From Marinagarivorans algicola (GTDB taxonomy: Bacteria; Pseudomonadota; Gammaproteobacteria; Pseudomonadales; Cellvibrionaceae): a stretch of DNA of 64,000 nucleotides. The notes under the pieces are model-generated. The model was not told the origin of the DNA and ran no database searches. It was given only the letters and a program-made list of their open reading frames with translations. The DNA lies in NCBI RefSeq assembly GCF_001292705.1, contig NZ_LGAK01000007.1, forward strand, positions 62,001-126,000, in the 5' to 3' direction. Shown here piece after piece: positions 37,423 to 45,746 of the stretch; the stretch's first letter is position 1; every line of letters begins with the position of its first letter. A program made the translations under genes and the position numbers.

Positions 37423-37453
37423 AAAAAAAACCGGCTATTGCCGGTTTTTTTTT
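37423..37453. terminator. Bidirectional terminator between trmB and cspA
   Basis: A8 then CCGGC-TATT-GCCGG then T9. The stem can extend through the A/T tracts, serving trmB on the plus strand and the cold-shock gene on the minus strand. Confidence 0.92.
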
Positions 37454-37476
37454 ACTAACTCTGATTGCAGCAGCAA

Positions 37477-37683
37477 TTAGATAGCAACAATGTTTTCAGC
37501 TTGAGGGCCTTTTTGTCCTTGAGTTACGGTGAACTCAACTTTTTGGCCTTCGGCTAAGGTTTTAAAACCAGAACCTGAAATAGCGCTAAAGTGAGCAAAA
37601 ACGTCTGGACCAGACTCTTGCTCAATAAAGCCAAAACCTTTAGATTCGTTGAACCACTTAACGGTACCTTTAACTGTAGACAT
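37477..37683 (-). CDS. cspA: Cold-shock protein, CspA family
   Basis: A 68-residue single cold-shock domain RNA chaperone. RNP-like motifs KGFGFIE and DVFAHFSAI are intact, with [13 protein letters not shown] at the start. A long leader and a good promoter lie upstream (separate entries), as in classic cold-inducible csp genes. Confidence 0.95.
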   Translation of the reverse strand: MSTVKGTVKWFNESKGFGFIEQESGPDVFAHFSAISGSGFKTLAEGQKVEFTVTQGQKGPQAENIVAI

Positions 37684-37883
37684 AATAATATCTCGATATG
37701 AAAATTTAAGTTTTGCTCATGTCTTGTGCTGTTGGTTTTTTGCCTTGGAAGGCTTGCCCAGTCGAAGTGCACAAGGGTGAGCGGTCGTAGCTGGAAATTA
37801 AGATGGTACTGAGACTACTGGTCGAGGTATTACAAGTAAAACAACGATAAGAAGAGTGTAACCAAAAGACTTTTTTCTAGCTG
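37684..37883 (-). ncRNA. Probable long structured 5' leader of cspA
   Basis: About 200 bases from the predicted start of transcription to the ATG. It contains a small hairpin (GCCTT-CC-AAGGC, near 37742-37753). Long leaders control cold induction of E. coli cspA; thermosensing here is inference. Confidence 0.45.
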
Positions 37884-37889
37884 CCCTGA

Positions 37890-37917
37890 AGCATATAGTG
37901 GATTATTGAGATGTCAA
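37890..37917 (-). promoter_or_regulatory. Sigma-70 type promoter for cspA
   Basis: On the minus strand, perfect -35 TTGACA (complement of 37912-37917), a 16-bp spacer and -10 TATGCT (complement of 37890-37895). Predicted start is near 37883. Confidence 0.6.
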
Positions 37918-38268
37918 ATTTTTTTTCAACTATGGCGTAATTCTCATTTTTAGAGGGATTAGTACCTTATATGCGTGCCTGAATCTGGCTAATTGGTGGG
38001 CTATTCACTATTCTATAGCCCAAGGTTATGTCTTGCGATTGATGAGAGGTTGCGTTGACGCGTAAGTTATAGCGTAAGATTTAGAGGCTTTAGGTGTGAT
38101 TTTTACTGCCATATTCGAGATTGCTTTGATACGGTTCTCGCTTATGCCTTTTTCTACTTCTAAACCCGTTAACAAACAGGGCAATGGGGTATAAGCTCCA
38201 ATCTATGAAGTAAAGTGCGCAACAACGCGCAGTACTGTAGGTGTAACGTTTTTGCTAAGGGCAGATAA
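37918..38268. other. Intergenic region upstream of the receiver-TM gene
   Basis: About 350 bp between the cspA promoter and the gene at 38269. No ORF, RNA gene or repeat is convincing. It should contain the promoter of the downstream gene. Confidence 0.35.
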
Positions 38269-39684
38269 ATGACAAAACGCGCGTTAATCGTTGATGACTC
38301 AAGAACAGCGCAAATGCGCTTGCGCAAAATGCTTGAGAAGTTTGATGTGGAAATTGATACATCCAACTCTGCCGAGGAGGCACTTGGGTACTTATCTTAC
38401 CGGCAACCAGCGGTTATCTTTCTTGATCATCACATGGAAGGGATGAGCGGCCTTTCGGCACTTAAAATCATCAAATCCAACCCTGCAACGGCTTTGATTC
38501 CTGTGGTGATGTATACCTCAGAGCAAGGTGATGTGTACGTGGGGCAGGCTCGGGCGCTGGGTGCTTTAGATATTATTTCTAAAGAGGTTATTCAGTCTTC
38601 GAGTATTGAAAAGGTGCTCACAAGCTTAGGCATTGCGGCCGCGAACAATAATGCGCTTAACAATGAACCGGATGCGAAGCCTAAGTCTGGTCTGGGTGGG
38701 GTATTGCCTACCTCAAGGCCGTCACATAGCGCTGATTTTGACTCTAAGCGAGGCAAGCCAGCGGAATATATCGCCTCCAATGATTTGAATAAAGTACAGG
38801 CCCAAGTGGGTAAGCTCTTTGAAATACACATTGCTAAAGTTCGCCAAGAAATCGAAGATAATACTAAATTTTTGATGCGACGCCTTAGTAAAGAAATTCA
38901 AGATAAGTCTGCACCTAAAGTGGGCGCTGTAAAGCCAGATAAGCCTGTAGCCGTTGCCTCGGTGGAAGCGCAAGAACCTGTCAGTACAGGAATGAGTGGC
39001 GGCTCGATGCTATTTTCTGTGTTGGTGTTTTTAGCTTTAGTCTTTGTGGGTTATCAGCTATTTGCGAGTCATCAGGCCCAAGAAATCGCTAACGAGCAAT
39101 ATGAAATTCTAACGGCACAAAGTGATAAGCAAAATGCGCTCGTAACAAAAGTACTAGAGCAGCTAGCGAATGAGCGTCCTAAACCTAGTGGTGGTCCGGA
39201 TGCGCGCGTTATGCTCGATGCGTTAGGTTGGGCGGTGAATATGAATCCTCAAGTGGCCTTTGGTACCAAGCCATTAGATGATCAGCGCATTTATATGTTA
39301 GGTGATTTATTGGCCTTGTTAAAGGCGGCTAATTTTACAGGTACGATCTTTATTGATGTGCATATGGGGAATTATTGTGCCGTGCAAGCGCCAAGCGGCG
39401 AGTGGATATTACCGGATGAGCAATCGAACATTGAAGAATGTACTTTCCTTGCCGATCAAGATCTTGATCTTTCGTTGAATGAGCAGGTTTCGGTGGGCTT
39501 TTTAAATTATTTGCACAGTACGCCGGTGCTTACAGAAGGCGGCATTAATGTAGAGCTGGCTAACTTGGGGTTTGATAGCCCTAAATACAGTTACCCTCCT
39601 ACAACGAGCGCCACCAGTGCCGGTGAGTGGAATGCGTCAGCGGCACAAAATAGCCGGTTGTCTTTCTCGTTTACACCTGAGTGA
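38269..39684 (+). CDS. Receiver domain fused to a TM helix and extracytoplasmic domain
   Basis: A 471-residue protein of unusual layout. Residues 1-120: a complete receiver (IVDDSR, phospho-Asp53 in IFLDHHMEGM, MYTS, and Lys in ISKEV). Then a Gly/Pro/Ser linker and a helical, coiled-coil-like segment (DLNKVQAQVGKLFEIHIAKV region). One membrane helix follows at about 245-266 (MLFSVLVFLALVFVGYQLF), then a 200-residue C-terminal domain predicted outside the cytoplasm, with two Cys (NYCAV, EECTF) that could form a disulfide. I do not recognise the C-terminal domain. Phosphorylation inside could alter an extracytoplasmic domain. No cognate kinase is adjacent; it is apparently monocistronic with its own terminator. 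Confidence 0.85.
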   Translation: MTKRALIVDDSRTAQMRLRKMLEKFDVEIDTSNSAEEALGYLSYRQPAVIFLDHHMEGMSGLSALKIIKSNPATALIPVVMYTSEQGDVYVGQARALGALDIISKEVIQSSSIEKVLTSLGIAAANNNALNNEPDAKPKSGLGGVLPTSRPSHSADFDSKRGKPAEYIASNDLNKVQAQVGKLFEIHIAKVRQEIEDNTKFLMRRLSKEIQDKSAPKVGAVKPDKPVAVASVEAQEPVSTGMSGGSMLFSVLVFLALVFVGYQLFASHQAQEIANEQYEILTAQSDKQNALVTKVLEQLANERPKPSGGPDARVMLDALGWAVNMNPQVAFGTKPLDDQRIYMLGDLLALLKAANFTGTIFIDVHMGNYCAVQAPSGEWILPDEQSNIEECTFLADQDLDLSLNEQVSVGFLNYLHSTPVLTEGGINVELANLGFDSPKYSYPPTTSATSAGEWNASAAQNSRLSFSFTPE

Positions 39685-39731
39685 TCACTAAAGTAGTGAC
39701 TCGCTCTGTTGTTGTTTGCTAAAATCTCACG

Positions 39732-39759
39732 GCCTCTTCTTTGGAAGGGGCTTTTTTTT
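39732..39759 (+). terminator. Rho-independent terminator after the receiver-TM gene
   Basis: An 8-bp stem GCCTCTTC/GAAGGGGC (one G-U pair), loop TTTG, followed by T8; 47 bp after the stop. Confidence 0.82.
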
Positions 39760-39853
39760 GCGTGTCTTGTATTTCTGTCAATTTTGCGTGCGGCCTCTGT
39801 TATCATCGCCTATCTATCCCTAGCAAGGCGTTTGCTTATTATTAGGAGTCAGC

Positions 39854-40342
39854 ATGTTTGCCCATAATGCCAAGTATGAAAATGCGTTGTCGTTTTCGCG
39901 TTTTGATAGCGATCACTTTTTATCCCCCCAGTCTATGCACGATTTTGAGTTAGAAGATAAGCGTTGGGCCAGTGCTGAGCATTATTACCAGTGTGCGAAG
40001 TATGGCTCGGCACCTTATGCTGCTACCGTAGAGGCGGCAACATCAGCACAGCAAGCGTATCGGCTGGGCAATGTATGGTGGCGTTGTCGGCGAGCTGATT
40101 TTAAAGCTGTCCGTAAAACGCTGATGACTCGTGCACTGTACAGTAAAACAATTCAAAATACTGAAGTTGAACAGGCATTATTGGCTACGGGTGAGCAATG
40201 GATTATCGAAAATTCAGCGTATGAACATTACTGGGGTATTGGGCGTGATCAGCGTGGCGATAATCATTTGGGTGTGATTTGGATGGATATACGACGTAAA
40301 TTATTAAACGCCCAAAAGGCCAACAATAAGGTAGAAATATAA
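39854..40342 (+). CDS. NADAR-family (YbiA-like) N-glycosidase
   Basis: A 162-residue NADAR domain protein: FSRFDSDHFLSP, RWASAEHYYQCAKY with the conserved Glu, LGNVWWRCRRADFKAVRKTLM and WGIGRDQRGDNHLGVIWM. YbiA-type members hydrolyse N-glycosidic bonds of riboflavin intermediates, and other members act on ADP-ribose conjugates. Which applies here is unclear. ATG follows AGGAGT; the stop overlaps the radA start by one base, so the two form an operon. Confidence 0.87.
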   Translation: MFAHNAKYENALSFSRFDSDHFLSPQSMHDFELEDKRWASAEHYYQCAKYGSAPYAATVEAATSAQQAYRLGNVWWRCRRADFKAVRKTLMTRALYSKTIQNTEVEQALLATGEQWIIENSAYEHYWGIGRDQRGDNHLGVIWMDIRRKLLNAQKANNKVEI

Positions 40343-41712
40343 TGGCAAAGGCGCAATCAGCGTTTGTCTGCAATGATTGTGGCGCAGACTACCGTAAGTG
40401 GCAAGGACAGTGCAGCGAGTGCGGGCAGTGGAATACAGTACAAGAAGTACGGCTGGGGAAACCGGCTCAAACCACAGGTGGTGCGGCGAGCTTTACTGGC
40501 TATGCGGGCGGAAAGGCCAGTGAGGTCAAATTATTAAAAGATGTGAGCTTGCAAGACTTACCGCGCTTTAGTGCTGGGATGGGGGAGTTTGATCGTGTCT
40601 TAGGTGGTGGTTTTGTGCCCGGTTCGGTGGTCTTGATTGGCGGCCATCCAGGCGCGGGTAAATCGACTATTTTACTGCAGACGCTCTGCCATTTGGCGGC
40701 CGTGAAAACCGCCCTTTATGTGACTGGTGAAGAGTCTTTACAGCAAGTGGCAATGCGTGCTCAGCGATTAGGCTTGCCCACCGATAAACTGAATCTATTA
40801 TCCGAAACTCGTGTGGAGTCGATTGTTGATACCGCACATGCACTTCAACCCCAGCTGGTTGTGGTGGATTCTATTCAAGTGGTGCATTTAGATGATATCG
40901 CTTCGGCACCGGGCAGTGTGTCGCAAGTGCGTGAAAGTGCGGCTTTTTTAACGCGTTACGCTAAGCAAAGTGGTGTGGTATTGGTCTTAGTGGGGCATGT
41001 TACTAAAGATGGAAGTTTAGCCGGGCCTAAGGTGTTAGAGCATATGATTGATTGCTCTATCATGTTTGAAGGTGATCATGATTCCCGCTTTAGAACATTG
41101 CGCGGCCATAAAAACCGTTTTGGTGCGGTCAATGAGCTGGGTGTCTTTGCGATGACAGAGCAAGGCCTCAAGGAGGTCTCTAACCCTTCGTCTATTTTTT
41201 TGCAGCGCAATGATCAGGTAACCTCTGGCTCAGCGGTGATGGTTGTTTGGGAGGGGACACGGCCGCTGTTAGTGGAAATTCAAGCGCTGGTTGCCGAGAG
41301 CCATTTGGGTAATCCGCGAAGGGTGTCTGTGGGATTAGACCAAAACCGTCTGAGTATGCTGTTGGCGGTCATTCATCGTCACGGTGGCCTAATGCTTGGC
41401 GATCAAGATGTTTTTGTGAATGTCGTGGGCGGCGTGAAAGTCGTAGAAACTTCAGCGGATCTGGCTCTGATTTTGGCTTTGGTATCGAGCTTTAGGGATT
41501 TCGCGTTACCGCAAGACCTTGTGGCATTTGGCGAGGTGGGTTTGGCGGGTGAAATTAGACCCGTCCCCAACGGTCAAGAGCGGTTAAGAGAGGCCGCAAA
41601 ACACGGCTTTAAACGTGCTATTGTCCCTATAGGTAATGCACCTAAAGATCCTATTGCAGGACTAAATATTGTGCCAGTTAAGCATCTGTCTGAGGCGTTA
41701 GAGCACTTGTAG
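40342..41712 (+). CDS. radA: RadA, DNA branch-migration/repair ATPase
   Basis: RecA-like protein processing recombination intermediates. N-terminal zinc finger (CNDCGADYRKWQGQCSECGQW), Walker A GGHPGAGKST, Walker B LVVVDSIQ, RadA-specific KNRFGAVNE, and the Lon-like C-terminal domain (FVNVVGGVKV, AFGEVGLAGEIRPV). 456 residues, complete. Coupled to the upstream NADAR gene. Confidence 0.96.
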   Translation: MAKAQSAFVCNDCGADYRKWQGQCSECGQWNTVQEVRLGKPAQTTGGAASFTGYAGGKASEVKLLKDVSLQDLPRFSAGMGEFDRVLGGGFVPGSVVLIGGHPGAGKSTILLQTLCHLAAVKTALYVTGEESLQQVAMRAQRLGLPTDKLNLLSETRVESIVDTAHALQPQLVVVDSIQVVHLDDIASAPGSVSQVRESAAFLTRYAKQSGVVLVLVGHVTKDGSLAGPKVLEHMIDCSIMFEGDHDSRFRTLRGHKNRFGAVNELGVFAMTEQGLKEVSNPSSIFLQRNDQVTSGSAVMVVWEGTRPLLVEIQALVAESHLGNPRRVSVGLDQNRLSMLLAVIHRHGGLMLGDQDVFVNVVGGVKVVETSADLALILALVSSFRDFALPQDLVAFGEVGLAGEIRPVPNGQERLREAAKHGFKRAIVPIGNAPKDPIAGLNIVPVKHLSEALEHL

Positions 41713-41813
41713 TAAGCGTAATGACTGATTGCCGAGTGCGAGTGGTAAAAGCTGAATTGCTGGCCATACTCATGATAGGGTGTAATAACGAGCAATAATA
41801 AACGGCCATTTTT

Positions 41814-42959
41814 ATGTCTACTAATGCATTGATTTTATCGGGCGGCGGCGCACGAGCAGCTTATCAAGCTGGGGTGTTGTTGGCCATGTCCGAAATCATT
41901 CCGTGCTTGCAAAACCCTTTTCCGATTATCTGCGGAACTTCAGCTGGTGCTATTAATGCCCTCGCCATGGCCTCGCATACAGGTTCTTTTAATACATCGG
42001 CGGCGGCACTTGCGCATACTTGGTGCCATCTTGAGGTTGATCATGTCTATAAAACAGGCTGGGGAGATTTAACGGCAGGTTTGCTAGGCGTGGCTCGGTC
42101 GCTATTGCATCAAGGGGTGGGCGAAGGCAAGACTTTAGGGCTTTTAGATAATAGCCCTTTACGTGCATTGTTAAAGCAAGTGATTCCATTTGATAATATC
42201 CAAACACGTATAAATGATGGTGAGCTTGAGGCAATTTGTGTAACGGCTTTGGGCTATTCGTCGGGCGAGTCAGTGAGTTTTTTTCAGGGCAATCCGGCAT
42301 TAAGAGGTTGGCGGCGCGCACGTAGAGTGGGAACACCGACGGTGTTAAATATTGAGCATTTATTAGCGTCATCGGCCATTCCTGCGGTGTTCCCCGCTGT
42401 TGCTTTAAGTAAAGAGTACTTTGGTGATGGTGCCATGCGTCAATTGGCACCGATTAGTCCAGCGCTGCATTTAGGGGCGAGCCGTATATGTGTTGTTGGA
42501 GTGAGCCATAATCCTATGAAAAAGCGTTGGCAGGCGCCCAAGCGCGCTTTGGCGCACCCGCCATCTATTGCGCAGGTTTTTGGGCAAATGTTCAATAGTG
42601 CATTTATTGATACCTTGGAGGGTGACTTAGAGCACCTTAATCGGACCAATACGCTGCTTGGATTAGCAGATAAGGAATATTGTAGTCATACCCACAACCT
42701 GCGCCCAGTCGAAACCCTAGTGATTTCCCCTTCCAAGCCTATCGACAAAATAGCGGGTAGACGCGTGCGTGATCTACCTAAAAGCTTACGCTTTTTTATG
42801 CGTGCTATAGGTGCAACAGCCCGTGGTGGTGGCGCTTCGGTCGCCAGTTATTTGTTGTTTTCATCGCAATACTGTACCGAGCTTATGGAGTTAGGTTATC
42901 AAGATGCCATGTGGGAGAAAGGTGCAATCGAAGCGTTTTTTAGCTATCCATGTACTTAG
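41814..42959 (+). CDS. Patatin-like phospholipase
   Basis: A 381-residue protein with the Ser-Asp dyad of patatin lipases: oxyanion loop LSGGGARAAYQAGVL, nucleophile GTSAGAINA and catalytic Asp in FGDGAMR. No signal peptide, so it is probably cytoplasmic or on the inner membrane face. The C-terminal 120 residues extend beyond the patatin fold. Phospholipase A activity is inferred. Follows radA by 101 bp. Confidence 0.87.
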   Translation: MSTNALILSGGGARAAYQAGVLLAMSEIIPCLQNPFPIICGTSAGAINALAMASHTGSFNTSAAALAHTWCHLEVDHVYKTGWGDLTAGLLGVARSLLHQGVGEGKTLGLLDNSPLRALLKQVIPFDNIQTRINDGELEAICVTALGYSSGESVSFFQGNPALRGWRRARRVGTPTVLNIEHLLASSAIPAVFPAVALSKEYFGDGAMRQLAPISPALHLGASRICVVGVSHNPMKKRWQAPKRALAHPPSIAQVFGQMFNSAFIDTLEGDLEHLNRTNTLLGLADKEYCSHTHNLRPVETLVISPSKPIDKIAGRRVRDLPKSLRFFMRAIGATARGGGASVASYLLFSSQYCTELMELGYQDAMWEKGAIEAFFSYPCT

Positions 42960-43326
42960 AATTGGTTTTACTGCTTAGGTTTTAGTACTCGGGTTTAAGG
43001 TGCTTTTGTTTGCATGCTTACATTTACTGAAAGCGCAGGTCGAGCGCAGTAGTAGGCACCCATGTTACATGCTGTTTTTACGCGCTCGGTGGCTGTTTGT
43101 GATTGGTGTTAATTAGTTACTTTATTGGCATTGTTTTGCTCGATCTATCGGGTTTTTTTTCGCATTCAATTATTTGTCGCCAGTTATTTGACTGCGTTGA
43201 TTTTGTTGGCTATTACTTTATTACAGAGAGACTTTACACCGTGTGAAATCTTCTGTGGGGTGTCGTACATTAACAACAGCACAGTGATGTGTATTGGCTA
43301 TTGGTTAGCCAAAAGTGGAGAGAGTC
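42960..43326. other. Intergenic region upstream of fleQ
   Basis: 367 bp without a credible gene. A small hairpin (TTGGCTA, loop TTGGT, TAGCCAA, 43294-43312) abuts the fleQ ribosome-binding site GGAGAGAG and could affect its translation. No sigma-54 (GG-N10-GC) promoter was assigned. Confidence 0.4.
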
Positions 43327-44790
43327 ATGCTGGGCGAAAAATACGTGCTTGTCATTGAAGATAATACTGAAGTACAGCACGCAATAAAATTAATCTTTGA
43401 TTTTATGGGCGAGCAGGTCGTGGTGTTGAATTTTAATCAGTGGAAGAGTCAGCAGCAAGACCTTGCACAGCAAGCGGAAGATATCTCGGTCATTGTTTTT
43501 GGTGGTACAGGTACTCGCAGCGCGACGGAGGCTTGTCATATCGAGCAAGAAGGGCTTGTGGTAAAAAGCCGCTTTGGCGCAACGGCAATAATGACGATGG
43601 GCGTTGACTATGAAGAGCGACTAGCGCTGCTCGATGACAGTATCAAGCGACGTGTACTGACGCAATTACCCTATCCTTTTACTTATTCGCAACTAGTGAA
43701 TGCATTGCATCGTGCGCAGCGTTTTAATCAAGCTTATGCAAATGCCTCACAAGCGCCCAGTCAGCGTCCCGTGCATTTGTTCCGCAGCTTAGTCGGGACT
43801 AGCAAAGAAATTCAAGCAACACGTCAGGTGATGGCGCAAGTTGCTGATACTGACGTTACTGTTTTAATAGAAGGCGAATCGGGAACGGGTAAAGAAGTGA
43901 TGGCGCGTAACCTGCACTACCATTCGCCTCGCCGAGACGGGCCTTTCGTCCCCGTCAACTGTGGAGCCATCCCAGCAGAGCTATTGGAGAGCGAGTTATT
44001 TGGGCATGAAAAAGGGGCCTTTACCGGTGCCATCAGTGCGCGTGCGGGTCGCTTTGAGATGGCTGAAGGTGGCACGTTATTTTTAGATGAAATTGGTGAT
44101 ATGCCTTTGCATATGCAAGTTAAAATATTGCGGGTATTACAAGAAAAAACATTTGAAAGAGTGGGGGGGAATAAAACTTTTACCACGAATGTGCGTATCA
44201 TCGCGGCTACACATCGACATTTAGAAGGCATGATTGCCGAGGGTGGCTTTCGTGAAGATTTATACTATCGTCTCAATGTATTTCCTATTGTTGCCCCTTC
44301 TCTCAAAGAGCGCGCAGAAGATGTTCCTTTACTGATTAATGAATTGGTGTCCCGCCTTGAAAGTGAGCAACGTGGTTCGGTGCGCTTTAATTCTGCTGCT
44401 ATTTTGAGCTTGTGTAAGTATGCTTGGCCAGGTAATGTGCGTGAGCTCGCTAATTTGGTTGAGCGCATGGCCATTATGCACCCTTTTGGTGTGGTGGGTG
44501 TGCAAGATTTGCCCGAAAAATACCGCCATCAAGACTCTGACGTAGAGGATGATATTGAAATGGAGATGGAGCATATTGCGGCATCACCGGCGGTGGTGAG
44601 TATGAGTGATCGTGCACTACTGCCTGAGGGGGGGATTGATCTTAAAGAATATATTACTGGCCTAGAGCAAAACCTGATTAAGCAAGCACTCGATGATTCG
44701 GGTGGTGTAGTGGCCAGAGCCGCAGAGCGTTTGACAATTCGCAGGACAACCCTAGTCGAAAAAATGCGTAAATATGGTATGAGTCGATAA
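43327..44790 (+). CDS. fleQ: FleQ, sigma-54-dependent flagellar master regulator and c-di-GMP sensor
   Basis: NtrC-type activator of 487 residues. N-terminal receiver-like domain without a proper phospho-Asp site, as in FleQ. AAA+ core: [14 protein letters not shown] (sigma-54 contact), FLDEIGD and WPGNVREL. The C-terminal helix-turn-helix ends [16 protein letters not shown], diagnostic of FleQ. Residues reported for c-di-GMP binding in P. aeruginosa FleQ have counterparts: LFRS at 141-144, RN at 184-185 and ELVSR at 329-333. ATG 43327 follows GGAGAG. No other flagellar gene is in the window, unlike many fleQ-fleSR loci. Confidence 0.92.
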   Translation: MLGEKYVLVIEDNTEVQHAIKLIFDFMGEQVVVLNFNQWKSQQQDLAQQAEDISVIVFGGTGTRSATEACHIEQEGLVVKSRFGATAIMTMGVDYEERLALLDDSIKRRVLTQLPYPFTYSQLVNALHRAQRFNQAYANASQAPSQRPVHLFRSLVGTSKEIQATRQVMAQVADTDVTVLIEGESGTGKEVMARNLHYHSPRRDGPFVPVNCGAIPAELLESELFGHEKGAFTGAISARAGRFEMAEGGTLFLDEIGDMPLHMQVKILRVLQEKTFERVGGNKTFTTNVRIIAATHRHLEGMIAEGGFREDLYYRLNVFPIVAPSLKERAEDVPLLINELVSRLESEQRGSVRFNSAAILSLCKYAWPGNVRELANLVERMAIMHPFGVVGVQDLPEKYRHQDSDVEDDIEMEMEHIAASPAVVSMSDRALLPEGGIDLKEYITGLEQNLIKQALDDSGGVVARAAERLTIRRTTLVEKMRKYGMSR

Positions 44791-45093
44791 TAAGTCCGCG
44801 GCGACACCAAGTCATGTATCTAGCAGCCTATTATAGTTAATAGGCTTGCTGAGCTTTACGCTGATGACGACTTATCGAACTGAGGTATACGGCCGCTAAC
44901 ACACGGTCGTTGAATTGGCTGCGCTTACATACCAATGCATCCGTGTATTACACCTATACCCTCGCGTCTATGCGGCATTGGCCTTGTGTATTTTTGCGCT
45001 GTAAAGTTCTCTCGTCTTATCGCTATAAACCGCCATTGGGTATAGGTTATATCACGCCGAGTCATCTTGAGTGTTTAGCGATGTGTATATGAG
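44791..45093. other. Intergenic region fleQ - Lrp-type gene (convergent)
   Basis: 303 bp between two convergent genes. Apart from the hairpin at 44825-44846, I see no gene or motif here. Confidence 0.4.
44825..44846 (+). terminator. Hairpin after fleQ
   Basis: A 9-bp perfect stem AGCCTATTA/TAATAGGCT, loop TAGT, 34 bp past the stop. Only a weak U-rich tail follows. Confidence 0.45.
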
Positions 45094-45591
45094 TTATGTA
45101 AAATTATTGACGTCATTGGCAAAAACACTGTCTTTGTCGAAGGGCAAGGGCGAGCCATTTTTAATCGTGCGTATTGAAAAATTACTGTTAATGCTGCTTA
45201 CTACAGGTAGTCTTTGGATTTCTTTGAGTGTTTTTTCATAAGACATAAGGTCTTTAGCAACAATTTCCAAGCGATAATCTGCAACCCCAGAAACTAGATG
45301 ACAAGAGATAATGTTAGGAATGTCGTGTACGGCACGCTCAAAAAATATACTACCCTCCTCTTTATTGTTCTCGAGAGAGACATCAACAAAAACTGTAATA
45401 GGTAAGCCTATTTTTTCGCGAGAAATAATAGCGCGATAACTCATAATTAAGCCAGAAGCTTCAAGGTTCTTCACTCTGCGGTGGCATGGCGAAGGTGATA
45501 AATTTACCCTCTCTGAGACTTGGATATTAGTGAGGCGCCCATTATTTTGTAGGGCTTGTAAAATTTTGATGTCAGTGTTGTCTAAATTCAT
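45094..45591 (-). CDS. Lrp/AsnC-family transcriptional regulator
   Basis: A 165-residue feast/famine regulator. DNA-binding part: MNLDNTDIKILQALQNNGRL, QVSERVNLSPSPCHRRVKNLE. The ligand-binding RAM domain includes CHLVSGVADYRLEIVAKDL. It is divergent from the EamA exporter and leucine dehydrogenase genes, so it probably senses a branched-chain amino acid and controls them; this is inferred from position. The ATG at 45591 matches the family start; the frame is open further upstream. Confidence 0.9.
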   Translation of the reverse strand: MNLDNTDIKILQALQNNGRLTNIQVSERVNLSPSPCHRRVKNLEASGLIMSYRAIISREKIGLPITVFVDVSLENNKEEGSIFFERAVHDIPNIISCHLVSGVADYRLEIVAKDLMSYEKTLKEIQRLPVVSSINSNFSIRTIKNGSPLPFDKDSVFANDVNNFT

Positions 45592-45693
45592 AATGTACTC
45601 ACATTGAAATAGTGTGCTAACTAAGAGGGGCATAGTAGCGTGTTCTACTAATAATGACGAATATCTTAGATAAACCCGCAACGACATTTTCGT

Positions 45694-45710
45694 AATATAA
45701 GCGATATTAT
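45694..45710. promoter_or_regulatory. Inverted repeat, candidate Lrp-family operator
   Basis: TAATAT-AAGCG-ATATTA, extendable with one G-U-type mismatch to an 8-bp arm. It lies between the divergent Lrp-type and EamA genes, 37 bp before the EamA start. AT-rich palindromes are typical Lrp/AsnC targets. Confidence 0.45.
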
Positions 45711-45746
45711 GAGCGCACTTATTATGTAGATTTGGGATGTCTTTAG

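Noticed and set aside
43125-43358. Hydrophobic frame upstream of and overlapping fleQ
   Set aside because: Starts at TTG without a ribosome-binding site, overlaps the fleQ start and has unremarkable composition.
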